DNA of 64,000 bases, taken from assembly GCA_024529925.1 (NCBI GenBank), contig JAFEUB010001198.1, positions 248,001-312,000 of the forward strand, read 5' to 3'. The notes below the pieces were generated by a model that saw nothing but the letters and a program-made list of their open reading frames with translations, did not search any database and had not been told where the DNA came from. Shown here one piece after another: positions 54,195-64,000 of this stretch (position 1 is the first letter of the stretch; each line of letters opens with the position of its first letter). The DNA comes from Ophthalmolycus amberensis (lineage: Eukaryota; Chordata; Actinopteri; Perciformes; Zoarcidae). The position numbers and the translations under genes were made by a program.

Positions 54195-55860
54195 TAAGTT
54201 TTAAGCCCACTCTTGATCCAGAGGTATTAGCTAACTATAGACTGATCTCTAACCTTCCCTTCCTCTCTAAGATCCTTGAGAAAGCAGTTACAAATCAGTT
54301 GTGTGACTTTCTACAAAACAATAGTTTATTTGAGGATTTTCAGTCAGGATTTAGAAAGCATCATAGCACAGAGATAGCTCTGGTAAAAATTGACCTTCTA
54401 ATTGCATCAGACAAAGGACTTGTCTCTGTTCTTGTCTTGTTAGACCTTAGTGCTGCGTTCGACACCATTGACCATTACATCCCGTTGCAGACACTAGAAC
54501 ATTATATTGGCATCAAAGGAACTGCACTAAAGTGGTTTAAATCCTATTTATCGGATCGATCACAGTTTGTAAAATGTAAACGATTAAACCTTGATGAACA
54601 CCAACGTTAGTCATGGAGTTCCACAAGGTTCTGTGCTTGGACCAAACTTGTTCACCTTATATCTGCTTCCTTTAGGCAATATTATCAGAAAACACTCTAA
54701 AAACTTTCATTGTTATGCAGATGAAACTCAATTATATCTATCGATCAAACCAGATGAAACCAGCCAGCTCACTAAACTACAAGCATATCTAGCATAAACC
54801 TGATGACCTGCAACTTCCTGATGTTAAACTCAGACAAAACTGAAGGTATTCTACTAGGCCCAGAACACCTCCGACATCAGTTATCTAATGATATAGTTTC
54901 TCTAGATGGCATTGCGCTGGCATCCAGCAGCACTGTAAAGAATCTTGGAGTTACCTTTGATCAGGATTTGTCTTTCAACTCTCAGATAAAACTAATTTCT
55001 AGGACTGCCTTTTTTCACCTATGTAATATTTAAAAAATCAGGCACATCCTATCTCAAAGCGATGCAGAGAAATTAGTTCATGCATTTGTTACCTCTAGAC
55101 TAGATTACTGCAAATCCTTATTATCAGGCTGCTCTAATACATATATTAAATCCCTCCAGCTGATTCAGAATGCTGCAGCACGTGTACGGTACGAACAAAA
55201 ACTAAGAAAAGAGATCATATTACTCCTGTATTAGCTTCTCTGCACTGGCTCCCTGTAACATCTAGAATATAATTTAAAATCCTTCTCCTCACCTACCAAT
55301 CCCGAATTGGTCAGACACCATCATATCTTAAAGAGCTTATAGTACCATATTACCCTACTATAATTAATTCAGGGTTACTTGTGGTTCCTAGAGTCTTAAA
55401 AAGTAGGATGGGAGCCAGAGCCTTCAGTTATCAAGCTCCTCTTTTGTGGAACAAGCTTCCCGTTTCAGTCTGGGGGGCAGACACACTCACCACATTTAAG
55501 AGTAGGCTTAAGACTTTCCTTTTTTAAAGTAGTGCTTATAGTTAGGGCTGGCTCGGGTTTGCCTTGGACCAGCCCCTAGATATGCTGGTATAGACTTAGA
55601 CTACCGGGGCACTTCCTAGGATACACTGAGCTCCTCTCTCCTCTTCTTCATCTCCTTCTGTATGAATTGATGTCCCATTAATGCTCATTACTAACGTTTC
55701 TTCTTCACCAGAGTCTTTGTGCTTTCTCTCCTCACAGGTTCCATGGATCGTAGTTATATCTGGACCCTGGTCCTTCCTCCCGCCATGGCCCTGCTGACTC
55801 CCACTGCTGATATAATATTTATTATTACTCACATTACTATTTTATATTACCTATAGCATT
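54195..55860 (+). pseudogene. L2-like LINE: reverse transcriptase to 3' UTR
   Basis: The longest retroelement ORF stretch in the window. It reads KPTLDPEVLANYRLISNLPF, LSKILEKAVTNQL, FQSGFRKHHSTEIALVKIDL, VLLDLSAAFDTIDHYIPLQT, WFKSYLSDRSQFV, SHGVPQGSVLGPNLFTLYLL, HCYADETQLYLSIKPDETSQ (the YADD site reads YADE), a FLMLNSDKTEGILLGPE block and VKNLGVTFDQDLSFNSQIKL. Thumb and C-terminal pieces follow: LDYCKSLLSGC, LQLIQNAAARV, LWNKLPVSVW and LKTFLF. A 3' UTR with GCTCGGGTTTGCCTTGGACC runs to about 55860. There are stops at about 54608, 54795 and 55031, and the element is 5'-truncated. Confidence 0.85.
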
Positions 55861-58158
55861 AACGCACATTACTGACTTTGAATTTAATGGTGAATCCTTT
55901 GGTATCTCATGTTGAACCCTCAGACCATCTAAGGCCAGAATCTAGGCCATGAAGTGTACTTCAAATATGGCAAGCCTTGAAATGCGGCAAGGCGTGCAAA
56001 ACAGTTATTTCTCTCAAATTTCCCGACAAATGTCATGAATATGAATGATTTGGAAATGTTAGTGGCTGTCTTCTCTCCTCTGTATATGTGTTTGTGCCCC
56101 ATTTCCCCTCAATGGCAGGTAATTTCTCTGGTATTTTCCAACTGCTAGCTGAAGTTAAACCAAGATTGGGATCATATTTTGAAACTGGGTCTGGGTCAGT
56201 GTGGCCATGTCTGGGTCTACTAGAGTCTACAGCGCTGTAAAACCAAGCATCAACACTGTCTGCCGACCTCACATTTAATATCCCCGAGTCGTTCCGCCTG
56301 GCTGTGGCCAGAGGCACAACCACTCAAACAGTCTACAGATTCTTTCAAAAATATTGACTTATTCATAGATGCATACTGGCCAGTCTGACGATGGCCTTGA
56401 ATTTATGACAAACCACAATAACCAACCACGAGCTGGTAAATTATAGCCGTTGTTGATCTGTCAGATATATAAGAGTGTGACCGCCAGCCAAAGTTGGTCC
56501 AAAAACCTTTTTTTCTCGAAATGATTTGGGCAGCTCAGATATAAATGTCTCATAAAAATGTGAATGCCACAAGCCAATGGCATCCATCATAGGAACCTAA
56601 GCCTGTGTGGTGTATTAGCTGTTTGTCTATAAATACATTGTGCACAGGGAAGTAACAAACTGAAAGTCCCAGGCAGTGGTCTATTCATGCCTTTGAGTGT
56701 CAGCAGCCGTTCAGCACTGGCTTCCACTTGAAACTGTGAATGAAAGATAATGTGTCTTCTGTGGGAAGGCTGTTGAGCAGCATAGAGACTTTAATGGGGG
56801 GTAGATAACAGGTATTCAGGCTCCGCTCTCAACAGCCCTCCCCCATCCATATCTATCCAGGCCCTTGTTGTTTCAGCAAATTGAGGGGTTCTCCCCCAGA
56901 TGACACAGTTATTTTATTCCATCTCTCCTATAACTCTCACACTCTGCCTTGGTCTGAAATTGCCCTCACAAAATTAGACTAATAACTCATTTTCGACAGC
57001 CCCAAGCAGCAGGCAATGCTTAAGTCTTTATGCCATTACCGCTGGAGCTGCAATTTGAACAAATCCTGTTCCTGCCCAATTGCAAGCTCCATATTCTCTC
57101 CACATCCTCACAGTGGTAGAGCAGATGTGTTTTGTGTGCATATATGTGTGTGGCATGTGTATATGTGTATAAATTAAGGTTGAAGGTTTTCCCGTGGTTT
57201 TAAAAGGATTACTTTCCGGGAATGTATCACATTTTCTCTGGGATTCACAGGAATTCTCGCCATAAACAAAGCTTGACTTTGAAAACAGAATTACAAATAG
57301 TTATTTATAAAAATTACATCCACATTTTCTGCTGTTATTCTTTCATGCTTATTGATTTTGTGGTAATATTCAAGTAGAGCAACAATCCCTTTCAGAAAGT
57401 GCTCTTTTTTTAGGTGAAAAAAAACAATAGTAACCAAACAGAATCATGTGTTCATAGACTACTCCATGGAGTTATCAATGACTATTATAACAGAGTGTAC
57501 AATGTACCTTTTGGCTCACAGGCCAATTTGGCTGGTAGATGAAAAAATTTACAAACCACAGATTTTTTACCAGCCAAAAATAATAAGTTACTTTTTACTT
57601 TTTCAATTTGATATCATTACTATTAAGCATCCTGGTCTTATACGTGATTCTCAATCAATATTATAGTAGTAATAGTCATAACACTAACCCTATGGAGAAA
57701 TATTAATTCAACTGTTTAAACACGAGTGTAATACATTTGAGTTGATGAATTTAGGGGTATCAGCAGGCACGTAGAGACAGATAAGGTTGGACAGCAGGTA
57801 AACTGCTAAGGATTCTTTGGACGGCCCACCGATGCTGCAGCTTAAAGGGATTTGTCCCGGTGGGCCAGATGGCCAATACACCACTGTACAGAAGTGACAG
57901 CCAGAGTGGCAGGTGGTCTTCATAATGTACTCTCCAAAGAAAAATGTACCCACAATAGGTGACTGGCGATGCAACGTATCATAAAACGGTTCGTATGATA
58001 TCTTACGAAAACCCTAACCCTTGACCTCAAAAAGGATCAGGTCTGATCAAGGTCAAGGTTGATTTTCACACCAGTGACCAAATCTTTTCCTTCGGAACTT
58101 GATTAGCATACAGTGTTTAAATGAAAGTAAAAGGTGATCCGTAGGACGACTTACTCAC
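55861..58158. other. ltbp1 intron, no clear feature
   Basis: A TG-rich patch lies near 57130-57165. No exon or repeat family was recognised. Confidence 0.45.
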
Positions 58159-58304
58159 CATGGATGGGGTTGTGTGCCACTGTCAGGGGGATCGGCCTCT
58201 CAGGTTGGGATTGGACGTGTGTCTGTGTGTGTGTGGTGTGTGTGTGGTAGTATTTGGGCTTTAACACATACTGATGGCTCTGACCTGGGTGCATCGTCCG
58301 GATC
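58159..58304 (-). CDS. ltbp1: ltbp1 coding exon, long-form (LTBP1L) N-terminal region
   Basis: This is the most upstream ltbp1 exon visible. Read on the minus strand, it follows a pyrimidine tract ending in CCAG and stops at CATG before GTGAGT. It encodes about 48 residues including HPGQSHQYVLKPKYY, which matches the long-form-specific stretch of vertebrate LTBP1 just before the NHTGRIKV segment. The rest is rich in His, Thr and Gln and is partly a CA-type microsatellite (THTTHTQTH), so this linker is probably fast-evolving. Its first base completes a codon from an exon beyond the window, and its last base starts a codon finished by the exon at 46035. In the known protein, the long-form N-terminus helps anchor the latent TGF-beta complex in extracellular matrix. 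Identity is clear; the 5' border rests on one splice site. Confidence 0.85.
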
Positions 58305-58559
58305 CTGGAGGGAAAAAAGAACATAAGTTGTCAAATAGAATATCTTTATAAAAAGCACAAAAAATTAAATAGTAAAACAAGATTCATACACATCAATCAT
58401 TCCTGTTTTACAGTATCCAGAAACGAGCCTTGGACATTGTTCAGTATCTATGCATAACTTTATGGCTAAGTTGACCAAAGGGGGCAATCTCCCCTAAACT
58501 TGATGTCTTACAGCAGGTGTTTTTCCTTTGACAGCTGGTATTAACCAGCTGCTGTAAAC

Positions 58560-59420
58560 CAGTGATTCTCAACTGGTGGGTCGCGGCCCGTTTTCAGTGG
58601 GCCTTTGCCTGACAAAAACAAAACAAAAAATGTGATTTTATTTTGAAGGGCATTTTTTATGCAGCGGAATTATTCCAGCATTTACGGCACTTGTTCAGTG
58701 GTGCAGGAAAAACACTGACCAATGCGTTGTGAATCACATCACATGATGCAGCTCAGCCAATCAAATATGAGTATTCTGACAAGTTTCCTGACTTGAGTGA
58801 GCTGTACACACACCGTCACACACGGGGAGAGACGAGGACATATGAGCAGAGCAGGACTGTTTATTGAGGTGTGAGTCGTGAAAGTCAAATCATAGGACGA
58901 TCTCCAAAAGAGAGAAATGGCCAGAGAGACCAGAGTCATTCGACTCTGAAGAATTCACCTTTATGAGTCTGTCCAGTCAAACACTAATTTCTCTTTTTAG
59001 AAGATGAGAAAATATAATATTATGGCTTTTTCACTTCACCCTGAATAAACTGAATTTAAAGCTGCAGGGCAATTCAGTGAAAATTATTTTTCTAAAATGA
59101 ATTTCGTTAAGTAATTTATTTTTTAATCCAGCCGTTATTTTACTTGAAATGAGAAGAACATTTATTCATGTATTTCTATGTATTATTTATAATCCATCCA
59201 GTTAAATTTGAAAAATGAGAATATTATTTGTTAAAATATAATTGATGTGTGCTTTCTTTATTTGATTTGACAGTTGTTTACTACACAGAGACGTTACTAC
59301 TACTAGACGTCTTGAATATAGATATACCCAAATTATATATATATAATTTGGGTCGTGGGTCCCGGCTTGTCATTAAGGGGTGATGGTGGGTCCCGCAGCC
59401 AGACCAGTTGAGAACCACTG
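58560..59420. mobile_element. 861-bp hAT element with SPIN-like termini
   Basis: The left end CAGTGATTCTCAACTGGTGG, followed by GTCGCGGCCCG, and the right end CCAGTTGAGAACCACTG are inverted repeats. They resemble the CAGYGGTTCTCAACC termini of the SPIN group of hAT transposons. It is flanked by the perfect 8-bp duplication CTGTAAAC at 58552-58559 and 59421-59428. The interior is AT-rich without a transposase. Confidence 0.88.
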
Positions 59421-59428
59421 CTGTAAAC

Positions 59429-62400
59429 AACAGTGACTGTGGTGCAACCAGAAGCTCTTGAAAGGTCCAACACATAGAGAGCAGTGCAGCAGCATCTTTC
59501 TGCCCTCTGCGATTCATTGATACTCTTGAGTGTGTGAGCGTTGCAAGTGCCGGTCTGTAATGCTAAGTGATCTGCTTTAATGAGAGTTTTCACAAAAGAC
59601 TTCACCTCCTCATGTGTTCTCAATGGTAAATTATTGTGATGAATATGGCACCGTTTAGTAGCTGAAGTATCTACTATGCACTGCTCCTAATGCTAGGATG
59701 AGATGAATGCAAAATTTGACTATGCTGTGCTGTGTATGATCGTAATAGACAATAAAAATAGATTTACATTATATACAGTCTTACTGGGTCCTGGTAGGGT
59801 CCTAGGGTGTATTGCCACAGGTCTCCGGTTAGTGGGTTAATATGTCTTATACCAGAGTGGATCCAAGCAAATACAGAAAAAAGTCAACGGAAGCAAATCT
59901 GTTTCTATTGACTTCTCTCTGTATTTGGGTCTGTTTAGGTAAATCACACTTTTGATTGGCTTTAATTATCCTCTGGTCTATTCAAGCCTGTTCTCAAACT
60001 TATTATTTCTGGATAGGCGCCTATTGGGTACAACTATTGGATAGATTCCAATGAAAGGTCCCTAGAGGATTGATGTAAATAACGTTGGTGACTTATCTCA
60101 TCTTACACACATTTTGTGAGAGCCTCCCCCTTCCACATGTATTGTCTGAGTGCTTAACAGAGGATTTTGTTTTCCTTCACGTAAATAAAAACATTTCCAC
60201 TGTAAATTGTTGCGGAAAAATTCAATCAAAAGTTCTGATGTACTATGTTCTTTGTCGGCGCACCTTGCTATCTGAATCATGCGCCCTTTAAATAGCAGTA
60301 AAATACTTTCACCATTTACTCAATGGTGCACTCGCTTTGTGCTGCCTCAAGATAACAACGCTCATTTTAAGATCAACAGGCGAGTGGGCGTATAGATGGC
60401 CGCATTTGCTTCTTACACAACTTGGCCGCTAAAACTGTAAAAACTACGACGGGGTGAAACTAGCAAATGTCCTCTTTGTGCTACTATCCTTCCACTGCAG
60501 CTCAGCAAGAAACACTGCCCAGGACTGCTGCTGAAGCCTCATAATAACTTTCAAATATTTGTGCACAGAAAGAGATCAGTAGGAATGATTATTAGTTTCA
60601 ATGTGCATACAGGTACCTGACTATTTTAAGACACAATATCTTTTAATATTTTTTATTATGAGCATGTTAACCTGCTAATGTAACCCTTTTGCTCACAGCC
60701 TATTGTTTGCAAATAATAAAATAATAAAACTAGCCACAACTTCATGACAATCATGATTAGTTTATTTCTTAGTGTACAAGTGCAAAATTCCTCTTGATGG
60801 TGATTCTAAAACATAAGGTTAAGAGGTCTCCAAAACAATAAACCAAACATAATCATATAAAGGTTTTAACAAGCCCACAGAAAGGAGATGATAAACGTGG
60901 AGGAAAAGGTCATTTGTCAACCGGGAATATTTTCATCTCATTCATGTGATGGTCCCCCTGCCACAGTATAAATAAACAGAAAACAATAGCCTTGTAAATA
61001 GCTCTGCTATGATCATGTAAAGTCATAAATAGATCTTCTGTTTAGGTTATGCAACTATGTATAGGGTATGACTCTCTCCTTTATGATATACAGTAATGTG
61101 TTTACATGTATCATTTTATCATGTAAGATAATCATTTCTAAAACATAGTCATAAAACCATCCTCTGGTAAAAACCTTCTGGACACTCTTTTAGGATTATT
61201 AGTGAATTTGTATTCACATGGTGGACATGATGTGTGTAAACATGCGTGCAACGCAAGTGTACACACACACTGGCATCTAGTGTTATTGGGGGTAGGGGAG
61301 GTAGAATCTATATTCAGAAAGGCAAAGGGAGCATGGATTTAGATTTTTTTTTATCACCACTGTTTACAGCCTAGAGGAATTCATCCAATTTCTTTCATTT
61401 GTGCTGCGTGACCACAGCAAACATTGTGCACTTCACATGGGATTCTGATTACATCATATTTTTAAGGACATTTTCTTTGAAGCAGCATTAAAGGTACCTT
61501 GTAAGCTGTGGAGCAATGTTTTCACGGGTGGGTCCCTTATTTATTTATTTACTCGTGCACATGCATTGTTTCAGCAATAGTTTCATGCTGGTCCACTTCC
61601 AGGGGGGCAGGGAAGAAGACAACCGCTAGCAAATAAACAGGAATGTAAAATGCGGAAAAACGATAATTCTTTCGACGATAGTTTTATTGATACGTCCGCG
61701 ACGAGTATCAATGTTTTTTCGTTTTTGTTTTTAAATCCTGTTTTAAACGGATTTAAGATGTTTCGAATACCTCGAATCCCGGTGTGGGTCAAACATTCTC
61801 CTCCTCCGCTCCTGTAACACTAGATGTCGTTGCCTATTGCCTTCTAAACTAAGGCCAAAGACCTTCCGGCTTGTCAGATTATCCACCCAAAATCAAAACA
61901 TGGCATCTCACAAGCAAGGGGCCGTATACTGTAGAGCGGCGCAACGTGATCCTGACTCATTCCTGCCGACACATGATGGATGTAGCAGTGTAGTGCCCAG
62001 GACTTACGATGAGGTGAGAAACGTGTCAAAACATCGCTCTCCCTACATCTAGACCCTTCGAGACATATGTTACGATTACATCACACATGGGAACTAGTTT
62101 CACGTGTTTTGCCGACACGGTCAATGCACGAGAGCTGTACAAGCAGTAACATTGCAGAGTTACTGAAAACTGAACCTGGAGGAATGGGATATAAACGGGA
62201 AGGACCCAGCCATAGTGACAGACAACCTTACCTCATGCACTTTATTTCATATGATGTTGATGGCATCAATATTGTATTTATTTCAAATGAAGTTGTGGCA
62301 AGTGCATTCTAGTGAAAAAGTGTTCAGTGTCACAATGAGAATACAAGATGCAATTTATTTTCATACAATTTTTTTAAGGCGATGTTTTTTTTGGGTCTTG

Positions 62401-62440
62401 TGTTTCATCTTTGAACAACAGGGTGTTATAACAGCCTCTC
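59429..62440. other. ltbp1 intron, no clear feature
   Basis: No long-form ltbp1 exon, such as the upstream EGF domain, was found. A CpG-richer patch at 61640-62060 has short ORFs without motifs. Confidence 0.4.
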
Positions 62441-62920
62441 ATCTTTACCTGCATGTTAAGTCTCCTGTCATTTCCAACCCTGCAACTTCCTCCTGACCTG
62501 TAATAACCCCTGTTCCCGCCAATGCCCATCACCTGACGGCCCCACCCACCTGCTCACCTGTTCCCATTTCGGGCCCATTTCCACCTGTTCCCTTTCAGAT
62601 CATCTTGCTCCGCACTAAGCGGTTCAGCCACTTCATCTGCCTGCCAGTAACCGGCCTGCATGATATTCTGCCTGTGCCTCGGACTTTTGCCTTTTTGCTT
62701 TTCTCTGTTTGCAGGCCTCGTTTCCATGCCTGCTTTTTGACTCCCTATCTACTGGGTTTTGGATTCATGCTTTTGGGTCCTAATCATTATACTGCTTGCT
62801 GTCTACCTTCACCTCTTTGTCTGTCTACATCTTGTACAGGTCAAACTGCACTAAGTTATTTGTATCTAAGTACAGAAATAAACGTGTTGGTACAGTGGAG
62901 TTAATCGAGAATTGCGTATG
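62441..62920 (+). repeat. C/T-rich tract, possible retroelement LTR or UTR
   Basis: CTCCTGTCATTTCCAACCCT, CACCTGACGGCCCCACCCAC and CCTGCTTTTTGACTCCCTAT belong to a long plus-strand C/T-rich run similar in style to fish LTR-retroelement ends. No partner LTR or target duplication is visible, so the call is weak. Confidence 0.3.
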
Positions 62921-63307
62921 TGTTTTTCTCAAACAAAAAGCCAAAAAAGTAAGCGATTTCAGTATTTGTTGGACACAAAATGTTATGCTACCAGATCAAC
63001 TATTTCTAGATGCTTAGTCCTAAATTTGGCAGCCACGAAGAGTTTCAAACCTGAGCTGTAAGACAGACAGAATAGTGACAGCCAAAGAGAAGTTATAAAC
63101 ATAAGATCTCATTCCAGTCTCAACAAAATAGCTAGCATGACCACCTGGTTGGCAATGACTGAGCCATCAAATTAAAAAAAATAAGGGAAGAGTTTGGAGA
63201 GTGTCCAATGACTGGTTACAAGAGCCTGCTAGTCCTAAATATTAGGGAGAAGATTCCACTCATTTCTACATAAACAGATCGGTGAGTCAGGGTTGAGGGA
63301 GTGAAGA

Positions 63308-63329
63308 GTGTGTGTGTGTGTGTGTGTGT
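63308..63329. repeat. GT microsatellite
   Basis: About 11 GT units. Confidence 0.9.
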
Positions 63330-63689
63330 CGGGGGCTGAATCTCTTCAGTTTCGGCCTTCACTGCTCTGGCCACAATCACAATCCACCGACTTCTAAACT
63401 GAAGTCGTCCAAGTATTCTTCCCCACGAGAGCTGGCATACTCTGTCTACCGTAATGAACCCACTGAACCTCACCAGAGCTCGCTCACAAGCTATCAATAT
63501 CCTAACTGAGGCAGGCGGACTCCTGGGAGGGAAATGAAGAATATCTCTGGAGTGTATGCTTTGTTCTGGGTAACAGGCTGTCCGACTGGTTGACTGAGGG
63601 GATCAGATAGACTTTATATTGGCTCTTACAGTGTGTAAGCACCATTAAAGAGTTTCCCCCTAGCCACTAGCTATAGCTCTTTACGTAGG

Positions 63690-63860
63690 CTCTTGATGTG
63701 GAATATCAAATATATCCAGTGTGTTCTGGGTCTGCCACATTGTCTTCTCCCTGTTTGACCTGCCCTTAAAATCTCCAGAGGGAGGGTTCCAGGGGGCATC
63801 TGATGCAGCACAACTGGCTGCTTACAATCTGAGAGATCAACAGTTCTACTCTGAGCTCTG
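63690..63860 (-). pseudogene. Rex3/RTE-like LINE C-terminal fragment
   Basis: On the minus strand it reads LHQMPPGTLPLEILRAGQTG, RRQCGRPRTHWIYLI. This matches the MPPGRLP-EV-RA-PTGRR-RGRPRT-W end of Rex3-type ORF2 and complements the fragment at 5253-6115, which stops just inside this motif. Confidence 0.7.
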
Positions 63861-64000
63861 AGAACTCTCTCAGGGTGAATCCCCGACTTCCTACAAAGGA
63901 AATCATTTTGGTCACTTGAATCCATGATGTGCAAAGCTCATGACAATAATTATAAGGGTAGAGTTGGAATACAGACTGACTTAAGATACTTTGATGATTA

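Noticed and set aside
63216..63497. Minus-strand ORF of 93 codons as a possible long-form ltbp1 exon
   Set aside because: No LTBP1-like cysteine pattern or linker motif is present. It includes a GT microsatellite read as His/Thr repeats, and no convincing splice pair fits the phase required by the exon at 58304.

Overview
The window looks like intronic sequence of a ray-finned (probably percomorph) fish. It is AT-rich, has no long ORFs, carries short exons with GT/AG borders, and is packed with teleost-type repeats: Rex3/RTE-like, L2-like and other LINEs, hAT elements with 8-bp target duplications, tRNA-derived SINEs and a Ty3/gypsy remnant. The species cannot be fixed from the sequence.

The single recognisable host gene is ltbp1 (latent TGF-beta binding protein 1), on the minus strand and running from high to low coordinates. 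Nine coding exons were found at 58159-58304, 45868-46035 (or to 46111), 41220-41426, 39284-39570, 36607-36709, 31540-31584, 20038-20160, 14135-14302 and 6928-7101. All eight junctions keep one reading frame and together encode about 474 residues with no stop. In protein order they give the tail of the long-form N-terminal region, a four-cysteine segment, an EGF-like domain, a heparin/matrix-binding-type linker, the first 8-cysteine (hybrid/TB) module, a calcium-binding EGF domain, the next 8-cysteine (TB) module and the start of the proline-rich hinge. The 5' exons of the long form lie beyond position 64000, and the remaining EGF/TB exons lie before position 1. The exon at 45868-46035 can be extended upstream in frame to an ATG at 46111 that starts a signal-peptide-like sequence. 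This matches the known short form (LTBP1S), so the window probably holds its internal promoter as well.

The rest is intron, and its repeats are nested. The intron at 7102-14134 holds a decayed Ty3/gypsy element (about 9960-12980) broken by two LINE pieces and followed by a Rex3-like fragment. The intron at 20161-31539 holds two nests. The first is a LINE 3' half with 14-bp target duplications that was split by a 1001-bp hAT element. The second is an L2-like LINE split by a 4.35-kb head-to-tail array of Helentron-like repeats rich in GTA triplets, and again by a 553-bp hAT element. A near-copy of the array unit sits in the next intron (33041-34695). Five hAT-type elements have perfect 8-bp target duplications. 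The intron upstream of the short-form exon holds a 600-bp hAT element with a long TA tract, a foldback element with arms of about 115-128 bp, a broken hAT transposase and a long L2-like LINE.

No tRNA, rRNA, CRISPR or prokaryotic-type feature was found. The most unusual unexplained signal is a GC-rich module of about 180 bp shared by two otherwise different inverted-repeat elements (21776-21955 and 50529-50710).
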